Below, one piece after another: positions 25,280 to 28,467 of a DNA stretch of 28,467 bases; within the stretch, counting starts at the first letter, position 1; each line of letters starts with the position of its first letter. Source of the DNA: Mycoemilia scoparia (lineage: Eukaryota; Kickxellomycota; Kickxellomycetes; Kickxellales; Kickxellaceae). Location: contig JANBPU010000202.1 in assembly GCA_027575805.1 (NCBI GenBank), positions 1 through 28,467 on the forward strand. Reading direction: 5' to 3'. The notes beneath the pieces were generated by a model that saw nothing but the letters and a program-made list of their open reading frames with translations, was not told the DNA's origin and searched no databases. The position numbers and the translations under genes were made by a program.

Positions 25280-26877
25280 ATGGGCTGTAAGTACACTCAT
25301 TTATTTTCATAGATGGGCGATTTAAATTCAATGCACAGATGGGAACGATTATGATGAGGATGGTCAGTAGATGCTGCCATCGCATCTGCAAATTTCAGCA
25401 CCCAACCATCAACAAAAACAATAATACCAACTCTAACACTATCTCTTCTTTGCTTACAACATGAATAGTTCGTGTTTTGACATTCATTAAGCCCTTTATG
25501 GCGGTCATTCCCGAGATTGCCTCTCCGGATCGCAAGGTACCATTCCGCCAAAAGATGTTGTGGACTGTAATCACCTTGATGATATTCTTGGTGCTGTCCC
25601 AAATTCCCCTATACGGTATTATGTCCAGCGACTCATCAGATCCACTTTACTGGATGCGTGTAATTTTGGCTTCCAACCGTGGTACTTTAATGGAGTTTGG
25701 TATTACCCCCATCATTACCTCCGGTATGATTATGCAGCTGTTGGCTGGCGCTCAGATTATCCACGTCGACTATAGTCTTAGGGAAGACCGTGCCTTGTTC
25801 AGCGGTGCCCAGAAGCTGTTTGCTATGCTTATTACCTTTGGATCAGCTACCGTTGGTGTAATGACCGGAACTTATGGCGATCCCAAGAGTCTCGGTGCTG
25901 GTATTTGCTTGCTACTGATCATTCAGCTGTTTGTTGCTGGTATCATCGTCATTTTGCTTGATGAGATGCTTCAGAAGGGATATGGTCTTGGCTCAGGTAT
26001 CAACCTGTTCATTGCCACCAACATTTGTGAGGATGTTATTTGGAAGTCTCTTTCCCCATTGACTGTCAACACCGGCCGTGGACCTGAGTTCGAGGGCGCT
26101 ATCGTTGCCTTCTTCCATTTGCTTATTGCTCGCAAGAACAAGTTTTTGGGTCTTGCTGAGGCTTTCACCCGCTCCAATTTGCCCAACTTGACCAATTTGT
26201 TTGCTACAGTTCTGGTCTTTGCCGTCGTCATGTACTTGCAAGGTTTCCGTGTCGAGATCCCCATCAAGTCTTCTAGATTCCGTGGCCACCGCGCTACCTT
26301 CCCCATCAAGCTGTTCTATACTTCCAACATGCCCATTATGCTTCAGTCCGCTTTGACTTCCAATGTCTTCTTGATCTCTCAGCTTTTGTATAACCGCTTC
26401 CCTGATAACCTTCTTGTTCGCATCTTTGGTGTTTGGGAACCTCTTGCTGGGTCTTCGCAATTCTTCCCTGTTTCTGGATTTGCTTACTACATGTCGCCTC
26501 CCCGCTCATTCATTGATACCCTGAAAGACCCTATCCACTTCATCATCTACGTTGCTTATATGGTCACTATTTGCGCCCTTTTGTCTCGTACATGGTTGGA
26601 TGTTAGCGGTTCTGGTCCTCGTGAAGTTGCCATGCAACTGCGTGACCAGAATGTTGTTCTTGCTGGCTACCGCTCTGAATCGACATACAAGGAGCTCAAG
26701 TCGGTTATTCCCACTGCTGCCACTGTTGGTGGTGTCATCATTGCCCTGTTGTCCATCTCTGCTGACTTGTTGGGCGCCATTGGTTCAGGAACTGGTATCC
26801 TTTTGGCTGTTACAATTATTTACAACTACTTTGAGACATTTGCTAAAGAACAGATGGAGAATGGTGCTGCCTTCTAA
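25280..26877 (+). CDS. SEC61: Sec61 alpha subunit of the ER protein-conducting channel
   Basis: Exon 1 is only 7 bases (ATGGGCT, 25280-25286). A 182-bp intron (GTAAGT ... GAATAG) follows, then exon 2 25469-26877. The splice gives [18 protein letters not shown], matching the family start; 471 residues, normal length. Conserved segments include [19 protein letters not shown] (plug region), [53 protein letters not shown] (cytosolic loop that contacts the ribosome), [18 protein letters not shown] segment [18 protein letters not shown], and [16 protein letters not shown] at the C-terminus. Ten membrane helices are expected. It forms the translocon with Sec61 beta and gamma for secretory and membrane proteins, including exported proteins of this window. 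C-ending codons are strongly favoured compared with its neighbours. Confidence 0.97.
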
Positions 26878-27382
26878 AACTTGCCTCTCTTTCTCTCTCT
26901 CCATTTCTATTCTTAAATTCTATTAAACACAATTTAAATTCCTATTCATTTTTTTCTCACATATACATAAATAAATTGTTGTGATAGTATACCATCTACT
27001 TGTCTGTCTGTCTTGAACATCTTACTTTCTATATTATTTGGTAGTCAGAGCTGTTCTTTACAAATATAAAATGTGAATTGCAATATTTTCGTTGGTCGTA
27101 TACTAATTGTTCATTTCAATTGACATTGAACCGTTATTCCCACTTAAATATCCCTCAAGTTCATCATCATTTCTATTGCTATCTCTGCTTCTTTTAAATT
27201 CAAAAGACATCCAGTAGTTACAACATCAATAGTAAATAGTAACTCTGACTTTCTCACACTGTATAGCATATTCTGCTATTAAATAGAAAGAAATGACCAT
27301 TACATCTCACAAAAACAGCTGTTATTTCTTTATAGTTTCTATAGCATATATTTTCGGATTTAAATAAACAACACATTGGATA

Positions 27383-27498
27383 TGGGTAGTTATTTTTGAA
27401 GGGCGGCCATCCCCTAAAAAACGATGATTGCTTATTTGGTTGGGATAGCCCCTATAGTCGTTGGCCACAAAAAGTCACCCTTGAAAAACTATGATCCA
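27383..27498 (-). mobile_element. MITE family A, copy A7, inverted interior
   Basis: TA|TGGGTAGTTATTTTTGAAGG and ACTATGATCCA|TA. The interior is reversed and diverged (GGTTGGGATAGCCCCTATAG). Confidence 0.8.
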
Positions 27499-27664
27499 TA
27501 TCTATTTCGCACATTTGGTTGTAAGATAAATCGAATCAACTGTTTTAATATAATGTGGGGTGAAAAAAAAGCAATGAATATTTAACAACATAATTGAAAC
27601 AGGTTATAAGGTTTTTTATTTCAAAAAGCAATAACAGCAAATGAGTAATGCTAAAACAATAATA

Positions 27665-27769
27665 TGGATCATAATTTTTGAAGGGTGACCAATAATTATA
27701 GGGGCAATCGCAGCCAAATGGATGTCCAGTTTTACTAGTAAACTTTCACCCTTCAAAAATTATGATCCA
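27665..27769 (+). mobile_element. MITE family A, copy A8 (intact)
   Basis: The 105-bp reference copy: 24-bp perfect terminal inverted repeats starting TGGATCATAATTTTTGAAGG, flanked by TA on both sides, with a 12-bp palindrome TTTACTAGTAAA inside. No coding capacity. Confidence 0.9.
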
Positions 27770-27792
27770 TATATAATAAAAACTGATGAATA

Positions 27793-27889
27793 AGGGAGAT
27801 AATTTTTGAAGGGTGTCTTATGGTGACCAGCAATTATAGGGGCAATGACAGCCAAATGAACGGACGAACCCTTCAAAATTAAATACCCG
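27793..27889 (+). mobile_element. MITE family A, copy A9
   Basis: TA|GGGAGATAATTTTTGAAGGG and AAATACCCG|TA. Interior GCAATTATAGGGGCAATGAC and GCCAAATGAACG; it lacks the ACTAGT segment, so it is internally shortened. Confidence 0.8.
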
Positions 27890-27931
27890 TATAAGAAAAA
27901 ACATTTGAAAATACAGACAAAGAGGAGTTGA

Positions 27932-28467
27932 CTAGTAGCCAGAAGCAACACCTCCTTTACGCACATCGCTAACAGCAAAAATAGTGTCCTTTGCAACTTT
28001 ATGAATGGCTTGAACTACACATTCCATTACGGGCATATCCTCAACCTTATGTCCAAACTCAACCAGTGCCTTTTTGATCTCTTCGCCATAGCTTGACTCA
28101 ACCTCAACATAATCTGGCAAAAGTTGATGATGAAGACGTCCACGATCTACAGCATTATTAAGAGGGAAATCATATACCAAACTGTTTAGAATGATCTGCA
28201 AAACTCCAGTTATAATACGACTACCACCGCTTCCACCAATAACTAACTCAACTCCACCGTTTTCATTCTCCACAATAGTAGGGACAGTTGAAGACAGAGG
28301 GCGCTTGCCGGGTAAGATCTTGTTGTTTGGTGAAGGGCGCAGACCAAAGTAATTGGTCTTGTTGTGGGTACTAAAATCGTCCATTTCATCGTTCAGTATG
28401 ATTCCAGTAACAGGATCCATTAAATGTGAACCGAATCCCAGATTGACGGTGGTTGTTAAGGCCACAG
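27932..28467 (-). CDS. gamma-glutamyltranspeptidase, C-terminal part (cut by window edge)
   Basis: Frame open to the right edge; 178 codons including the TAG are present. It begins in the small subunit just after the catalytic Thr region (VALTTTVNLGFGSH). It continues with GIILNDEMDDFS, PGKRPLSSTVPTI, the GGSGGSRIITGVLQ loop that lines the active site, DRGRLHHQLLPD, and the canonical end VRKGGVASGY. The self-cleaving Thr and the whole large subunit lie outside the window. GGT hydrolyses or transfers the gamma-glutamyl group of glutathione; fungal enzymes act at the vacuole or outside the plasma membrane. No intron occurs in the visible part. MITE A9 lies 42 bp beyond the stop codon. Confidence 0.95.
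   Translation of the reverse strand, partial: VALTTTVNLGFGSHLMDPVTGIILNDEMDDFSTHNKTNYFGLRPSPNNKILPGKRPLSSTVPTIVENENGGVELVIGGSGGSRIITGVLQIILNSLVYDFPLNNAVDRGRLHHQLLPDYVEVESSYGEEIKKALVEFGHKVEDMPVMECVVQAIHKVAKDTIFAVSDVRKGGVASGY

Larger units (their letters stand above)
26878..27931. other. intergenic region with MITE cluster
   Basis: About 500 bp of AT-rich DNA after SEC61, then A7, A8 and A9 within 510 bp. A9 ends 42 bp beyond the stop codon of the minus-strand GGT gene. No gene seen. Confidence 0.5.

Noticed and set aside
25971..26460. Minus-strand frames within SEC61
   Set aside because: Shadows caused by the biased codon use of SEC61, which is unmistakable on the plus strand.

Overview
The window looks like nuclear DNA of an early-diverging fungus, most likely Mucoromycota (Mucorales-like). 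The grounds are a fungal-type Sec61 alpha, AT-rich intergenic DNA, short introns (78-182 bp, GT-AG plus one GC-AG) that mostly fall between codons, a Lys5-type phosphopantetheinyl transferase, an ALR/MNR2-type CorA protein, and many trinucleotide-encoded homopolymer runs in proteins. The genus cannot be fixed from the sequence alone. No rRNA, tRNA, CRISPR or bacterial operon signals were seen.

Layout, left to right. 44-910 (-): three exon-like blocks of an unrecognised, probably 5'-truncated gene. 1222-3147 (+): a secreted Pro/Gln/Asn repeat protein. 3457-4842 (-): an unrecognised 461-residue protein. 5469-6680 (+): a five-exon 4'-phosphopantetheinyl transferase whose exons are too short to stand out as single reading frames. 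7417-9540 (-): a fusion of an RluA-like pseudouridine-synthase fold (catalytic Asp apparently lost) with a PrmC/HemK-type glutamine methyltransferase; it diverges from 9944-11128 (+), an unrecognised protein. 11360-13939 (-): a CorA-family protein whose GMN signature reads SMK. 16169-16527 (-): a two-exon 87-residue protein. 17270-18856 (-): a two-exon beta-rich protein with a PPxY motif. 20584-21236 (+): a secreted double-psi beta-barrel (expansin/barwin-like) protein with an acidic tail. 22364-23485 (+): a membrane-anchored Cys-rich zinc-finger-like protein. 25280-26877 (+): Sec61 alpha. 27932-28467 (-): the C-terminal part of gamma-glutamyltranspeptidase, cut by the window edge.

The gene-poor stretches carry two families of about 100-130 bp non-autonomous elements with terminal inverted repeats and TA target duplications (called A and B here, apparently Tc1/mariner-type MITEs). 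There are nine A copies and five B copies, including a B-A-A array in which neighbours share single TA dinucleotides, and a B copy nested in an A copy beside the stop codon of the 87-residue gene.

The genes are a typical eukaryotic mixture rather than one pathway: secretion (Sec61 and two exported proteins), carrier-protein activation and lysine synthesis (PPTase), release-factor modification (PrmC-like), divalent cation transport (CorA-like) and glutathione turnover (GGT). The most notable observations are the PrmC/pseudo-RluA fusion, the altered CorA signature, the shared-TA MITE array and the in-frame coding-like extension after the stop of the zinc-finger gene.
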